A stretch of DNA of 64,000 nucleotides from Hoeflea_A sp039025395 (GTDB taxonomy: Bacteria > Pseudomonadota > Alphaproteobacteria > Rhizobiales > Rhizobiaceae): assembly GCA_039025395.1 (NCBI GenBank), contig JBCCOK010000018.1, positions 15,989-79,988 of the forward strand, written 5' to 3'. Of this stretch, positions 1 through 9,436 are shown piece after piece. The notes below the pieces were generated by a model, which saw only the letters and a list, made by a program, of their open reading frames with translations, was not told the DNA's origin and did not search any database. Positions within the stretch are counted from its first letter, which is position 1; each line of letters begins with the position of its first letter. Made by a program: the position numbers and the translations under genes.

Positions 1-1051
1 CTTCTGGCCGGAGCTGTGCCTGATCCAGATGGCAATCGACGATTATGCTGTCATTGTCGATCCGCTGGCGGACGGTATCGATCTGGATCCGTTCTTCGAC
101 CTGATGGGCAATTCTTCGGTCGTAAAGGTGTTTCACGCCGCGCGCCAGGACATTGAAATCATATATCATCTTGGCGGCCTGATACCCCACCCGATCTTCG
201 ATACGCAGGTCGCGGCCATGGTGTGCGGCTTCGGCGACTCGGTTTCCTATGACCAGCTCGTGCAAAAAACCGTGGGTGCGCACATCGACAAGACCTCGCG
301 GTTCACCGACTGGCGCCGCCGTCCGTTATCGGACAAGCAGCTGCGATATGCGCTTGCCGACGTGACGCATCTCAGGGACGTTTACCAGCATCTGAAAGGC
401 GCGCTTCAAGAAGCTGGCCGCGAACACTGGGTAAAGGAAGAAATGGATGTCCTGGAGTCGGCGTCCACCTACGATCTGCATCCGGACGATGCATGGTCAC
501 GGCTGCGCATGCGGGTGAGAAAACCGCGCGAGCTTGCAATTATGAAACATGTTGCAGCCTGGCGCGAGCGCGAGGCGCGCGATCGCAACATCCCGCGTCG
601 GCGTGTGCTGAAAGACGATGCGATCTATGAAATTGCCCAGCAGCAACCGGGCGATACCACCGCCCTGGGGCGGCTTCGAACGATCCCGAATGGTTGGGAA
701 CGGTCGCAGGCAGGAAGTGCCCTTGTCGAGGCAGTGAACATGGCGCTGGCGCTGCCGAAAGAGGAATTGCCGCGTATCGACCGCCCGGCGCAAGCCCCTG
801 AAGGCGCAGCGGCTGCAAGCGAGCTTTTGAAGGTTCTGCTGAAAATGACCACCGAGCAGTACGGTGTGGCGCCGAAGGTTATCGCCAATTCCGAAGATCT
901 GGAACGCATTGCCGCAGAGGGCGAGAATGCTAAGGTCGGCGCGTTGGCCGGATGGCGGCGTGAACTGTTCGGCGAAAAGGCACTCAAGCTGCTGCGCGGC
1001 GAAATGGCGCTTCGCTTTGTCGAGCGAAAGGTCGAGGTGGTCGAACTCTAG
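1..1051 (+). CDS. rnd: Ribonuclease D, 5'-truncated by the window edge
   Basis: 3'-to-5' exoribonuclease of the DEDD superfamily that trims tRNA and other structured RNA 3' ends in the cytoplasm. The open frame runs to the left edge: codons before the first visible ATG (29) read FWPELCLIQ, the typical RNase D sequence ahead of the second exonuclease strand, so the true start lies outside the window. Visible are the aspartate in AARQDIEII, the FDTQVAA segment and the YALADVTHL block with the Tyr-x3-Asp motif (about residues 100-115 from the first ATG). An HRDC-type helical region follows from about residue 145. The stop is at 1049-1051. In related genomes rnd commonly lies beside ppx-ppk, as here. 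Confident family call. Confidence 0.93.
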   Translation, partial: FWPELCLIQMAIDDYAVIVDPLADGIDLDPFFDLMGNSSVVKVFHAARQDIEIIYHLGGLIPHPIFDTQVAAMVCGFGDSVSYDQLVQKTVGAHIDKTSRFTDWRRRPLSDKQLRYALADVTHLRDVYQHLKGALQEAGREHWVKEEMDVLESASTYDLHPDDAWSRLRMRVRKPRELAIMKHVAAWREREARDRNIPRRRVLKDDAIYEIAQQQPGDTTALGRLRTIPNGWERSQAGSALVEAVNMALALPKEELPRIDRPAQAPEGAAAASELLKVLLKMTTEQYGVAPKVIANSEDLERIAAEGENAKVGALAGWRRELFGEKALKLLRGEMALRFVERKVEVVEL

Positions 1052-1139
1052 GTCCTAATTCTGAAAGCAGTCCGTTCGCCTCGCACCAACCTTGCCTGCT
1101 CCATTCGCCGATCACGCCGCGCAACAAGAAGAGGTGATC

Positions 1140-1751
1140 ATGAGTGAAGAAGAAATCTACCAGCGTCAGGGGTACGGAGGATCCGTCGGTTTCGGAGATT
1201 GCCCGGCCCTGCTGATTGTCGATTTCGTCAATGGATTCATCGACCCCGACCAGTTTGGTGGCGGAAACATTGCCGCAGCGGCAGAGCGAACCGGCGACTT
1301 GCTCGACAAGGCGCGAACATTCGGGATTCCGGTCGTTTTCACTCGCATGGTGTTTGCAGAGGATGGCTCCGATGTCGGAATGTTCTGCAAAAAGGCTACA
1401 CGGTTACCGGAGCTAACCGAAGATGCCGAGGCGGGTCAGGTATGGGGTCCATTATCACCGGAACCCGGCGAAATCATCATCCGAAAACGGCAGGCTTCGG
1501 CGTTCTTCGATACTGGCCTTGCCGCCGATCTGATTGCACGCCGGGTCGATACGGTCATCGTTGCCGGATGCACGACAAGCGGCTGCATCCGCGCAAGCGT
1601 CGTGGATGCCGTCAGCTACAATTTCCGACCGATCGTTGTAACGGATTGCGTGGGCGACAGGATGATGGAGCCGCACGAGGCAAACCTGTTCGATATGGAA
1701 CAGAAGTACGCTGATCTCCTGACCTGCGAGGACGTGATGAAGCGGCTCTGA
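1140..1751 (+). CDS. Isochorismatase-family cysteine hydrolase (N-carbamoylsarcosine amidase-like)
   Basis: 203-residue protein of the isochorismatase-like hydrolase fold, whose members cleave amides or vinyl ethers through a Cys-Asp-Lys triad. The aspartate is in LLIVDFVNGF (about residue 25), the lysine in IIRKRQASAFF (about 120) and the cysteine in VAGCTTSGCIRAS (about 150). The double-cysteine TTSGC context resembles N-carbamoylsarcosine amidase more than nicotinamidase. I chose ATG 1140 over the upstream in-frame ATG 1092 because an AAGAGG-type ribosome site stands just before it and the family starts close to this point. It is followed convergently by ppx only 35 bases away. The true substrate cannot be told from sequence. 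Confidence 0.85.
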   Translation: MSEEEIYQRQGYGGSVGFGDCPALLIVDFVNGFIDPDQFGGGNIAAAAERTGDLLDKARTFGIPVVFTRMVFAEDGSDVGMFCKKATRLPELTEDAEAGQVWGPLSPEPGEIIIRKRQASAFFDTGLAADLIARRVDTVIVAGCTTSGCIRASVVDAVSYNFRPIVVTDCVGDRMMEPHEANLFDMEQKYADLLTCEDVMKRL

Positions 1752-1786
1752 CCATTACGGACTGCAAGCGCAAAGCGGGTTTGTCA

Positions 1787-3304
1787 TCAGATATCGATAT
1801 TGATGTATATTGTTTTGTCGGCAACGCGGGAGAGTTGCTGCAGCCTTATTTCGAGTCGTTCGCCGGCAAAATCTTTCAACTGCGCAGGAATGTTGAGCAC
1901 CAGCGTGTCTGGCGCAACTTCGTTGAACCGGATCAGCGGCGTGACCCCCGGCATGGATGCGGAAAAGAGATAGCTGATGCGAAACAACCCGCCGAGCAGC
2001 TTCGCGAATTGTTGAAGCCGAGGCGTGGCAATGGCCGCGATCTCGTCGGACAGACCGTCGCCCCGCAGTCCCTCAAACCGGTAATAATTGGCAAGCGCTA
2101 TATAGGCCCGCCCGGCGTGCGATATCCCGCCATAGGTGCCGTTGGCAATGAGATTAAGCGATTGTGCGCCGCGATAATCCGGGTGGGCGCGCCAACTGAT
2201 ATCGGCCAGCAAGCAGGCCGCCTGGCGGTACCGCGCTTCTTCGACGGTTTCGTCGGCGCGAAACGAGGCAAAAGCGTTGCCTGTCCATTCCGCGAGTTCT
2301 CTTGCATGTTCGGGCGAGCGAGCCCGCAGGATCGCCAGTTCGTTGGCGGCACTGAGCAGCGGATCGAGCGCCTTTTCGTCTTCAGACAGCAGCGAATAAA
2401 GAAAGCCCTCGCGCACCCCGAGCGCCGAAAAACAAACCTTTTCGGCTTTCATGGACTTGAGAATCTCGGCGAGTGCGACCGCGCCGAACGGCAGCAGGCT
2501 GCGCCGGTTGCGCGAAACGGTCCGCATGGCCTTTGCCTTGCCATTGACGCCTTTTTCCACGCCCTGCAGAAAATCGAGCGCGACGTCGGTTTCCAACGCG
2601 TAACCATGCGTGATGTTCAGCGGATACTCCGTGATGTCCATATGCAGCTTGGCGAGGTTTCGCCAGGTGCCGCCGATGGCATAAAAGGTCCTGTTCTTGC
2701 CGTTCTTGAGCAGCTTCGCCTTCGCCAGTTCGGTGCGCGTTATCTGTTTGGCCTTGCCGGTCGATTCGCCGGAAGTCTCAAACAGTCTCAGACCGCCTAT
2801 GGGCAACGTAATGCCCTCGCCGATTTCCGTTCCGACGATATCGACCAGTTCCAACGAGCCGCCGCCGAGATCGCCGACAATTCCGTCCGGTGCGTAAAAG
2901 CTGCCGATGACCCCAAGCGCCGAATAACGCGCTTCTTCGCGCCCGCTCAGCACCCGGATCGGCTGTTCGAGAATACTCTCGGCCTCGCGAATGAAATCAG
3001 ACCCATTGCCCGCTTCGCGCGCAGCGGCGGTTGCAATTGCGTGGAGGCCGGTCGCCTGGGCCTGCTGCGAAAGCGCACGAAAGCGGCGGATTGCCCTCAG
3101 CGCGCGCTGCACACCCTCGGGGTCGAGCAAACCGGTCGCGGCGAGACCCCTGCCAAGACCGCACATGATCTTCTCATTGAACAGAACCGTCGGCGAGCGG
3201 TTCAGCCCCTCATAGATAACCAACCGGACCGAGTTGGAACCGATATCAACGACTGAAACCGGCGCGATGCCGGGCAAGCGGCCCTGAGCTTCGGATTCAA
3301 CCAT
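1787..3304 (-). CDS. ppx: Exopolyphosphatase, Ppx/GppA family
   Basis: 505-residue enzyme that removes terminal phosphates from inorganic polyphosphate, or hydrolyses pppGpp in GppA-like members. The ASKHA-fold nucleotide-binding motifs are clear: VVDIGSNSVRLVIYEG near residues 18-33 and GDLGGGSLELVDI near 145. The C-terminal half is the HD-like helical domain found in longer Ppx proteins (AACLLADISWRAHPDY, about residue 400). It lies 20 bases downstream of ppk on the same strand, so polyphosphate synthesis and breakdown are probably co-transcribed, as in other Rhizobiales. Ppx and GppA activities cannot be separated from sequence; the pairing with ppk favours Ppx. Confidence 0.93.
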   Translation of the reverse strand: MVESEAQGRLPGIAPVSVVDIGSNSVRLVIYEGLNRSPTVLFNEKIMCGLGRGLAATGLLDPEGVQRALRAIRRFRALSQQAQATGLHAIATAAAREAGNGSDFIREAESILEQPIRVLSGREEARYSALGVIGSFYAPDGIVGDLGGGSLELVDIVGTEIGEGITLPIGGLRLFETSGESTGKAKQITRTELAKAKLLKNGKNRTFYAIGGTWRNLAKLHMDITEYPLNITHGYALETDVALDFLQGVEKGVNGKAKAMRTVSRNRRSLLPFGAVALAEILKSMKAEKVCFSALGVREGFLYSLLSEDEKALDPLLSAANELAILRARSPEHARELAEWTGNAFASFRADETVEEARYRQAACLLADISWRAHPDYRGAQSLNLIANGTYGGISHAGRAYIALANYYRFEGLRGDGLSDEIAAIATPRLQQFAKLLGGLFRISYLFSASMPGVTPLIRFNEVAPDTLVLNIPAQLKDFAGERLEIRLQQLSRVADKTIYINIDI

Positions 3305-3324
3305 TCCCTGTTACGCGTGTGCCG

Positions 3325-5523
3325 TTACTTTTTCTGGTGTTTTTGATGCGAAACCACACCTGCGATCAGTTTCGGTGCGCTGGACGCCAGCGCTCCGCCA
3401 CGACCTGACAGGCTTGGATTTGTCATGAAATAGTGCTGCGCGTTAAACGGCTCCTCTCCTTCACGCACATCCATCCGACGTGATGTACCGTCTGCCAAAA
3501 TCTCGTAGCTCTGCTGATTGTCGATCAGATTGCCAAGCATGATTTGCGACTGAACCTGTTCTTTCACTGTCGGATTGTCGAGCCTTACAAGGGTTTCGAC
3601 GCGGCGGTCGAGATTGCGAGGCATCAAGTCAGCTGAGCCGATATAGACAATTGAGTCGTCGCTCGGCAAGCCGTTGCCGTTGCCGAAACAGGAGATGCGG
3701 CTATGCTCGAGAAAGCGGCCGATGATCGATTTGACGCGTATATGGTCCGACAGGCCGGGCACTTTCGGCCGCAAGCAGCAAATGCCGCGGACCACGAGAT
3801 CGACCTCGACACCCGCCTGGCTGGCGCGATAAAGCGCATCGATGATTGCCGGATCGACAAGCGAATTGACTTTCATCCAAATGGCCGCCGGCCGTCCTGC
3901 ATTCGCGTGTTCGATTTCCCCCTCGATATGTTCGATCATCCGGCTGCGAAGCGTACCCGGTGAAACGGCAAGCTGCATTTCTTCCGTCGGTTGACCGTAG
4001 CCGGTGATGAAATTGAAGACATGCGCAACATCGTGTGCGATGTCGGCATCGCAGGTGAAAAACGAAAGATCCGTGTAAATCTTTGCCGTAACCGAGTGAT
4101 AATTGCCCGTCCCGAGATGGCAGTAGCTGTTCAGTCGCCCCTCTTCGCGGCGCACCACGAGCGACATCTTGGCGTGCGTTTTCAGCTCGATGAAGCCGAA
4201 GACCACCTGGACGCCTGCACGCTCGAGGTCGCGGGCCCAACGGATGTTGGCCTCCTCGTCGAAGCGGGCGCGCAGTTCGACCAACGCGGTGACCGACTTG
4301 CCTTCTTCCGCCGCATCGATCAATGCCCGCACGATGGGGCTGTTGTTAGACGTGCGGTAAAGGGTCTGTTTGATTGCAAGAACGTCGGGATCCATTGCTG
4401 CCTGGCGCAGGAACTGCACGACGACATCGAATGATTCATAGGGGTGATGTATGATGATGTCTTTCTCATGTATCGCCGCCAGGCAATCACCACCATGCTC
4501 CCGGATACGCTCGGGAAATCGGGCATTGTAAGGTTCGAACTTCAAGTCGTCGCGCGGTGTCTCCACAATTTCCGAAATCGTCGACAGCGCCAGCAAACCG
4601 GGCAATATGGCGATACGGTCCTCAGGAACATTCAGCTCCGACATCACAAAAGCGCGCAACGATTCAGGCATGTCCGAATCGAACTCAATCCGGATAACCG
4701 ATCCGCGACGCCGCCGTTTCAATGCGCGCTCGAACAATCGAACGAGATCTTCTGCTTCCTCCTCGACCTCGATATCGCTGTCGCGAATGATCCTGAAAGT
4801 GCCGGCGCCCAGAACATCGTGGCCCGGAAACAGCGTTTCGATAAACTGGCGAACGACATCTTCGAGGCTGATGAAGCGATGCTGGCCTTTACGGTCCGGA
4901 AGCCGCACAAAACGGTTGAGCGCGATCGGCAGACGCAAGAGAGCCGTCATTGGCTCTTTGCTTTTGCGGCTCAACAATTTGAGGACCAGCGAAAACCCCA
5001 GATTGGGTATAAACGGAAACGGGTGAGCAGGATCGATCGAAAGCGGCGTCAAAACCGGAAAGATCGATTGCCGGAACTCCTGCTTCAACCACGCAATATC
5101 GCTTTTATCGAGATCGGCGGGTTTGACGAAGAGGATATCCTCTTCCTCGAGATATTGTTGCAACACCGCAAGCGAGGCCAGTTGCTCAAGCTGCAGCTTG
5201 CCGATTTCCTCGAGTGTCTCGTTCAACTGGCGCAACGGTGTCCGCCCGTCGGCGGAGCGGCTGGTGATGCCCTCCCGAACCTGTCCTTCAAGGCCTGCCA
5301 TCCGGACCATGAAGAACTCGTCCAGATTGGCGGCAGAAATCGATAGAAAACGTATGCGTTCGAGGAGAGGGTGCGCGCTGTTTTGAGTCTCTTCAAGCAC
5401 CCGCCGATTGAATTGAAGCCAGGAAAACTCACGGTTGATAAAACGCTCCGGGCTGCGCATAAGCGTATCCGCCGCCGATTTCGGGTCTTGAGCCTCACCA
5501 ATCAGTGTCGCTTTGTCGTCCAT
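3325..5523 (-). CDS. ppk1: Polyphosphate kinase 1
   Basis: 732-residue PPK1 of usual length that reversibly polymerises the gamma-phosphate of ATP into polyphosphate. The N-terminal domain starts with INREFSWLQFNRRVLEE (residue 30 on). The autophosphorylated histidine lies in ELKTHAKMSLVVRREEG (about residue 450), followed by HLGTGNYH; the second phospholipase-D-like half carries YIGSADLMPRNLDRRVE near residue 610. The N-terminal about 28 residues are a poorly conserved leader. It lies 63 bases downstream of hdaA and just upstream of ppx in the leftward operon. Nothing unusual in its active site. Confidence 0.96.
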   Translation of the reverse strand: MDDKATLIGEAQDPKSAADTLMRSPERFINREFSWLQFNRRVLEETQNSAHPLLERIRFLSISAANLDEFFMVRMAGLEGQVREGITSRSADGRTPLRQLNETLEEIGKLQLEQLASLAVLQQYLEEEDILFVKPADLDKSDIAWLKQEFRQSIFPVLTPLSIDPAHPFPFIPNLGFSLVLKLLSRKSKEPMTALLRLPIALNRFVRLPDRKGQHRFISLEDVVRQFIETLFPGHDVLGAGTFRIIRDSDIEVEEEAEDLVRLFERALKRRRRGSVIRIEFDSDMPESLRAFVMSELNVPEDRIAILPGLLALSTISEIVETPRDDLKFEPYNARFPERIREHGGDCLAAIHEKDIIIHHPYESFDVVVQFLRQAAMDPDVLAIKQTLYRTSNNSPIVRALIDAAEEGKSVTALVELRARFDEEANIRWARDLERAGVQVVFGFIELKTHAKMSLVVRREEGRLNSYCHLGTGNYHSVTAKIYTDLSFFTCDADIAHDVAHVFNFITGYGQPTEEMQLAVSPGTLRSRMIEHIEGEIEHANAGRPAAIWMKVNSLVDPAIIDALYRASQAGVEVDLVVRGICCLRPKVPGLSDHIRVKSIIGRFLEHSRISCFGNGNGLPSDDSIVYIGSADLMPRNLDRRVETLVRLDNPTVKEQVQSQIMLGNLIDNQQSYEILADGTSRRMDVREGEEPFNAQHYFMTNPSLSGRGGALASSAPKLIAGVVSHQKHQKK

Positions 5524-5586
5524 GCAATCTCCACAGCCAGACTAACATTACACTGTTGATGGATCGTTGCCTATCCGGCCGGAAAT

Positions 5587-6324
5587 TCAGGTTAATCCGG
5601 TGTCGTAGCCATTCTTGTCCAGGTCCTCGAGCACCTCTGCCGCCAAAGCACGATTGATCTTGCAATTGCGGGCAAGCGCCAGCCTGTCGATGCGGTCTAC
5701 AATCGTTTGGCCTGCCGACATCGTCCTTTCCATGCGGCGAACCACGTAGCTAACCACCTTTGGGTCTATGACGATCTGTCTGTCGGAGAATAGCTTCTCG
5801 ATGACCATGGCCAGCATGATGTCGTCCGGCTCGCCAATCTGCGAAATCGTCGCCGCGCGCAACCGCGACCGCAAATCCGGGAGACGAACCGGCCAAGCTG
5901 CAGGCCAACTGCGGGCGGTCATCAACAATGATGTGTCGTGCTGCCGAACCGCATTGATCAAATGAAAGAGCAGGTTGTCGTCGAAACCGGAGCGATCGAC
6001 ATCCTCAATCAGAATCGGTCCAGATGCAGCACGGCTCAGCGCCTCGTTGGCTTCGCTTGCTGCCGAAATCTCGGTTGCACCACTGCGTTTCTTCCAGACA
6101 TGGGCAAGGTGTGTCTTGCCGACACCGCCAGGCCCTGTCAGGACAACCAGACAGGACGGCCAGTCGGGCCAGCGATCGATAATGGCGAGCGCCGGGCTTA
6201 GCGGATCGGAGACGACGAGGTCGTCGCGGCTCGTTCGCGGCGCGTGGTTGAACTCCAGCGGCAACTGCTCCAGCGGATCGTTGCGCTCACTGTTTTGACG
6301 ATTCACCATTGTCTTTTTCTTCAT
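5587..6324 (-). CDS. hdaA: DnaA-related replication regulator HdaA
   Basis: 245-residue AAA+ protein resembling the ATPase core of DnaA but without the DNA-binding domain. In Escherichia coli and Caulobacter, Hda proteins bind the beta clamp and promote hydrolysis of DnaA-bound ATP to prevent re-initiation. Walker A is VLTGPGGVGKTHLAHVW (about residue 65); the Walker B position reads GPILIEDVD; the N-terminal QLPLEFNHAP is the clamp-binding QL-type motif typical of Hda. The first ATG (6324) has GAAGGCAG just upstream and is preferred to an ATG five codons later. The gene overlaps the end of the upstream permease gene by 38 bases, suggesting translational coupling. The Rhizobiales order hdaA-ppk-ppx supports the call. 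Confidence 0.9.
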   Translation of the reverse strand: MKKKTMVNRQNSERNDPLEQLPLEFNHAPRTSRDDLVVSDPLSPALAIIDRWPDWPSCLVVLTGPGGVGKTHLAHVWKKRSGATEISAASEANEALSRAASGPILIEDVDRSGFDDNLLFHLINAVRQHDTSLLMTARSWPAAWPVRLPDLRSRLRAATISQIGEPDDIMLAMVIEKLFSDRQIVIDPKVVSYVVRRMERTMSAGQTIVDRIDRLALARNCKINRALAAEVLEDLDKNGYDTGLT

Positions 6325-7420
6325 CTGCCTTCACGGCGACAGAGCCGTCATCATATAGACTACTCTCCAGATATCGTTTCAGCGCATAACGTACAAGAAC
6401 CGCAAGTGCCGCCGAAGCCGGAACGGCAATCAGCAGTCCGACGAAACCAAACAGAGATCCAAAGGCAAAAAGTGCAAACATCAACCAAACCGGATGCAGA
6501 CCGACGCTTCGGCCAACCATCTTGGGCTGAAGGATGTTGCCCTCAAAGAACTGGCCCGAGAAAAACACCGCAAGAACGATCGCAATCGAAAGAAAGTCGG
6601 GCCAGAACTGCACCAGCGCGACACCGAGCGCAAGAACAAGTCCAACGAGGGAACCGACATAGGGAATGAAGCTGATCAGCCCGGCAAATATGCCGATCAG
6701 AAGGCCGAAGTTCAGCCCGGCCAGTGTCAGCCCTATTGCATAGTAGGCACCGAGAATGAGACAGACGCTGCCCTGCCCGCGGATAAATCCCGCAATCGCA
6801 AGGTTCATGTCACGCAGGATTTCGCGGATCGTCTCTGCATGCCTGCGCGGCAGCCAGTTATCGACAGATTCGATCATCCGATCCCAGTCAAGCAACAGGT
6901 AAAATGCGACGACCGGTGTCACGACAAACAGGGAGGCGAGATCGGCCAGAGCCTTGCCCGAATTCCAGATCTGTAAAAAGACGCTGCCAACGAGGCCCGC
7001 GCCTTCAGAAAGTAGGTTGCCGAGCGATGACTTGAGGTCCGGCAATTCGACGCCGATCCAGTCGGTCAGCCATTTCGTGTTGGTTGAGGCAATCAGGGAC
7101 TGTAGCTGTTCGGCGTAGTCCGGCAACCTGCCGATAAAATCGCTGGCTTGGCTGGCCAACACCGGGATTATGATCATAAGGGCAATGATGAAGATAACGA
7201 GAAAGGCAATGAGAATAATGACCGTTGCCGTCAGCCTCGAGACGCCCCATCTTTCAAGCCTGTCGGCTACCGGATCGAGGAAATAGGCCAGCGCCATACC
7301 GGCAACGAACGGCAGTAAAATTCCCCTGAAAACGTACAGAAAAAGCCCGAAGATGAGGAAAGTCGCCAGCCAGAAGATAATCTGACGGCGCAGCGAGGCG
7401 GTGTTTACTTGCGTAGCCAT
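6287..7420 (-). CDS. AI-2E family transporter / PerM-like permease
   Basis: 377-residue inner-membrane protein of the AI-2E exporter (PerM/UPF0118) family, with about eight hydrophobic segments: an N-terminal pair (IIFWLATFLIFGLFLYVFRG, then a VIILIAFLVIF helix), a hydrophilic middle region near residues 110-200, and a C-terminal cluster ending with the family-typical GLLIAVPASAALAVLVRYA. The start at 7420 (MATQVNTASL) is chosen over the longer open frame because the extra 39 residues are hydrophilic and unlike the family. Despite the name, few members are shown to export AI-2; others move ions or are uncharacterised, so substrate is unknown. It overlaps hdaA. Confidence 0.88.
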   Translation of the reverse strand: MATQVNTASLRRQIIFWLATFLIFGLFLYVFRGILLPFVAGMALAYFLDPVADRLERWGVSRLTATVIILIAFLVIFIIALMIIIPVLASQASDFIGRLPDYAEQLQSLIASTNTKWLTDWIGVELPDLKSSLGNLLSEGAGLVGSVFLQIWNSGKALADLASLFVVTPVVAFYLLLDWDRMIESVDNWLPRRHAETIREILRDMNLAIAGFIRGQGSVCLILGAYYAIGLTLAGLNFGLLIGIFAGLISFIPYVGSLVGLVLALGVALVQFWPDFLSIAIVLAVFFSGQFFEGNILQPKMVGRSVGLHPVWLMFALFAFGSLFGFVGLLIAVPASAALAVLVRYALKRYLESSLYDDGSVAVKADEEKDNGESSKQ

Positions 7421-7464
7421 TGTTTTCCCCGGATTGTCCGCACCGACGCCAACGCGTGGTGCAT

Positions 7465-7995
7465 CTACCCCGCCATGTGATCGAGCCAGAATCTCAGATA
7501 GGCGGCGGTCGACAGGATCGTCAAGGCCGCAACGCAATAGATCAAAGCAAGGCTTAGGCCTACGAAAGTGACACCGAAAGCCAATTCGGCGAGGACGACG
7601 GATGCAAGAGCGATTTGCAGTGCGGTGTTGGCTTTGGAGACAAATAGCGGATTGACCTGCACAGGACGTGTCATGAGGCTTGACAGGATAACGGCGATAA
7701 CGATCAGAACATCACGCGACACGACAAGGACGACCAGCCATTGCGGCAGGTAGCCGAGAATCGCAAGCATGATGAACACAGACACGAGAAGCAGTTTGTC
7801 GGCAATGGGATCGAGATAGGCGCCGAGTTCACTCTGTTGATTGTAGTGGCGCGCTATGAAGCCGTCGACCCCGTCAGAAACACCTGCGATCACAAACATG
7901 ACGAAAGCTGGCAGCATCTCCCCCAACAGCAGCGCGTAAACCACTGCTGGCACCATCAGAAAACGCATCAGGGTGATAATGTTTGGTATCGTCAT
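7465..7995 (-). CDS. CDP-alcohol phosphatidyltransferase (PgsA-like paralogue)
   Basis: 176-residue integral membrane enzyme of the CDP-alcohol phosphatidyltransferase family. It carries the family signature D-G-x2-A-R-x8-G-x3-D-x3-D within SDGVDGFIARHYNQQSEL and the following GAYLDPIADK (about residues 40-67), and four to six hydrophobic segments. Start chosen at MTIPNIITLMR, the usual beginning of PgsA-type proteins; the longer open frame adds 13 unconvincing residues. A second, more canonical PgsA lies at 15354-15938, so this copy may be a cardiolipin-synthase-like or other head-group transferase. It is the first gene of the leftward operon that continues into the permease, hdaA, ppk and ppx. 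Confidence 0.82.
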   Translation of the reverse strand: MTIPNIITLMRFLMVPAVVYALLLGEMLPAFVMFVIAGVSDGVDGFIARHYNQQSELGAYLDPIADKLLLVSVFIMLAILGYLPQWLVVLVVSRDVLIVIAVILSSLMTRPVQVNPLFVSKANTALQIALASVVLAELAFGVTFVGLSLALIYCVAALTILSTAAYLRFWLDHMAG

Positions 7996-8368
7996 GCGTC
8001 GAGACTGCCAAAAGAGGTTCGCTGCGATTCCCACAAAGGATGACGCACATGCATACTCCTGATTGAAGGCGGGTCAATATATGCCGGAATGATATGCACC
8101 GGCTGCGAAACCTTTGCCTGCGGGAATAATGATGCTTTTTCCCAATTGGTCGCCGCGACTTTCTCAGAAAAACACGTATTTCTTGTGCTTTCTTCGCAAG
8201 ACACTTGAGTATTCTTATCGAAATTCGCCCAAGTGCGATCGCTGAAATCCACCGATGCGAGCCGGCGAAGCTTGCGCAGCCGGACGGGACGTGTCATTGC
8301 GCTTGCAAACGTAGCCGGCCTTAATGGTTTGGCGTATTTGAAGGCAGAGCCATGGCGAAGGGATCCGT
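7996..8368 (+). other. Divergent intergenic region between the pgsA-like operon and purM
   Basis: No convincing reading frame. On the minus strand a possible promoter for the leftward operon has TTGACC (8077-8072) and TATGCA (8055-8050) with a 16-base spacer, about 60 bases before the pgsA-like start; the -10 match is only fair. On the plus strand the purM ribosome site GAAGGGA stands directly before ATG 8369. A GCTTGCAAACG stretch near 8300 resembles the core of enterobacterial PurR boxes, but that regulator is not known in this group. I see no riboswitch-like fold. Confidence 0.4.
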
Positions 8369-9436
8369 ATGAGCGAACGGCCCAACAGTCTCAAATACAC
8401 TGACGCGGGCGTCGATATCGATGCGGGAAATGCTCTTGTTGAGCGCATAAAGCCCCATATCAAGGCAACACGACGAGCCGGCGCGGACGGCCAAATCGGC
8501 GGGTTTGGCGGCCTGTTCGATCTTAAAGCCGCAGGCTTTTCCGATCCGGTTCTCGTAGCAGCGAATGATGGGGTCGGCACAAAACTGAAAGTGGCGATTG
8601 ACGCTGGCGTCCACGATACGGTCGGCATCGATCTGGTGGCAATGTGCGTGAACGACCTGGTCGTACAGGGGGCGGAGCCGCTTTTCTTCCTGGATTACCT
8701 TGCGACCGGCAAACTTGACGTCGACCAGGCAGAAGCAATCATAGCAGGCATTGCGGAGGGGTGTAAGATCGCCGGATGCGCCTTGATCGGCGGCGAAACA
8801 GCCGAAATGCCCGGCATGTATTCAGGCGCCGATTACGACCTGGCGGGCTTTGCCGTCGGTGCGGCCGAACGTGGCGGTCTCCTGCCGTCGGCAGACATTG
8901 CAGCAGGCGACATTCTGCTCGGGCTTGCATCGTCCGGCGTGCACTCTAACGGTTTTTCGCTGGTGCGAAAGGTGGTCGATATCGCTGGTCACCGCATCGA
9001 TGACAAGGCACCGTTTTCTCCGGAAAAGACCATTGCAGAGGCGCTGCTCGAACCGACGCGGATTTATGTTCCTTCGGTGCTAGATGCCATTCGCAAGGTC
9101 GGCGGCATCAAGGCCTTGGCTCATATTACGGGTGGCGGATTTCCGGAGAATACCCCACGGGCGGTTCCCTATGGCTTGGCGGCAAAAATCAATCTGACGT
9201 CTCTTGCACCTCCGCCGGTGTTTTCCTGGCTCGCCAAGGCAGGCGGCGTGGAAACCGATGAAATGCTTCGTACGTTCAATTGCGGTATCGGCATGGTTGC
9301 GGTGGTCGCCGAGGACAGGGTCGATGAGGTGTGTGCTGTCTTTGAGGATCATGGTGAAAAGGTCGTGACGCTTGGGCAGCTGATCAATCGCGATGGCGAC
9401 GCCAGGGTCCAATACGACGGCGACCTCAAGCTATGA
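8369..9436 (+). CDS. purM: Phosphoribosylformylglycinamidine cyclo-ligase (AIR synthetase)
   Basis: 355-residue purine-biosynthesis enzyme that closes formylglycinamidine ribonucleotide into aminoimidazole ribonucleotide using ATP. Family landmarks: YTDAGVDIDAGNALVERIKP at the N-terminus, VAANDGVGTKLKVA with the DGVGTK phosphate loop (about residue 65), GIDLVAMCVNDLVVQGAEPL, GGETAEMPGMY (about 145) and AHITGGGFPEN (about 250). The start has a good ribosome site. purN follows with a four-base ATGA overlap, so the two enzymes are translationally coupled, the usual Rhizobiales arrangement. Confidence 0.97.
   Translation: MSERPNSLKYTDAGVDIDAGNALVERIKPHIKATRRAGADGQIGGFGGLFDLKAAGFSDPVLVAANDGVGTKLKVAIDAGVHDTVGIDLVAMCVNDLVVQGAEPLFFLDYLATGKLDVDQAEAIIAGIAEGCKIAGCALIGGETAEMPGMYSGADYDLAGFAVGAAERGGLLPSADIAAGDILLGLASSGVHSNGFSLVRKVVDIAGHRIDDKAPFSPEKTIAEALLEPTRIYVPSVLDAIRKVGGIKALAHITGGGFPENTPRAVPYGLAAKINLTSLAPPPVFSWLAKAGGVETDEMLRTFNCGIGMVAVVAEDRVDEVCAVFEDHGEKVVTLGQLINRDGDARVQYDGDLKL

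Noticed and set aside
1781..3256. 491-residue frame on the plus strand
   Set aside because: Antisense of ppx, whose motifs are unambiguous; the plus frame has no family features.
8290..8320. PurR-like box (GCAAACG) before purM
   Set aside because: Only a half match, and an enterobacterial-type PurR is not established in this bacterial group.
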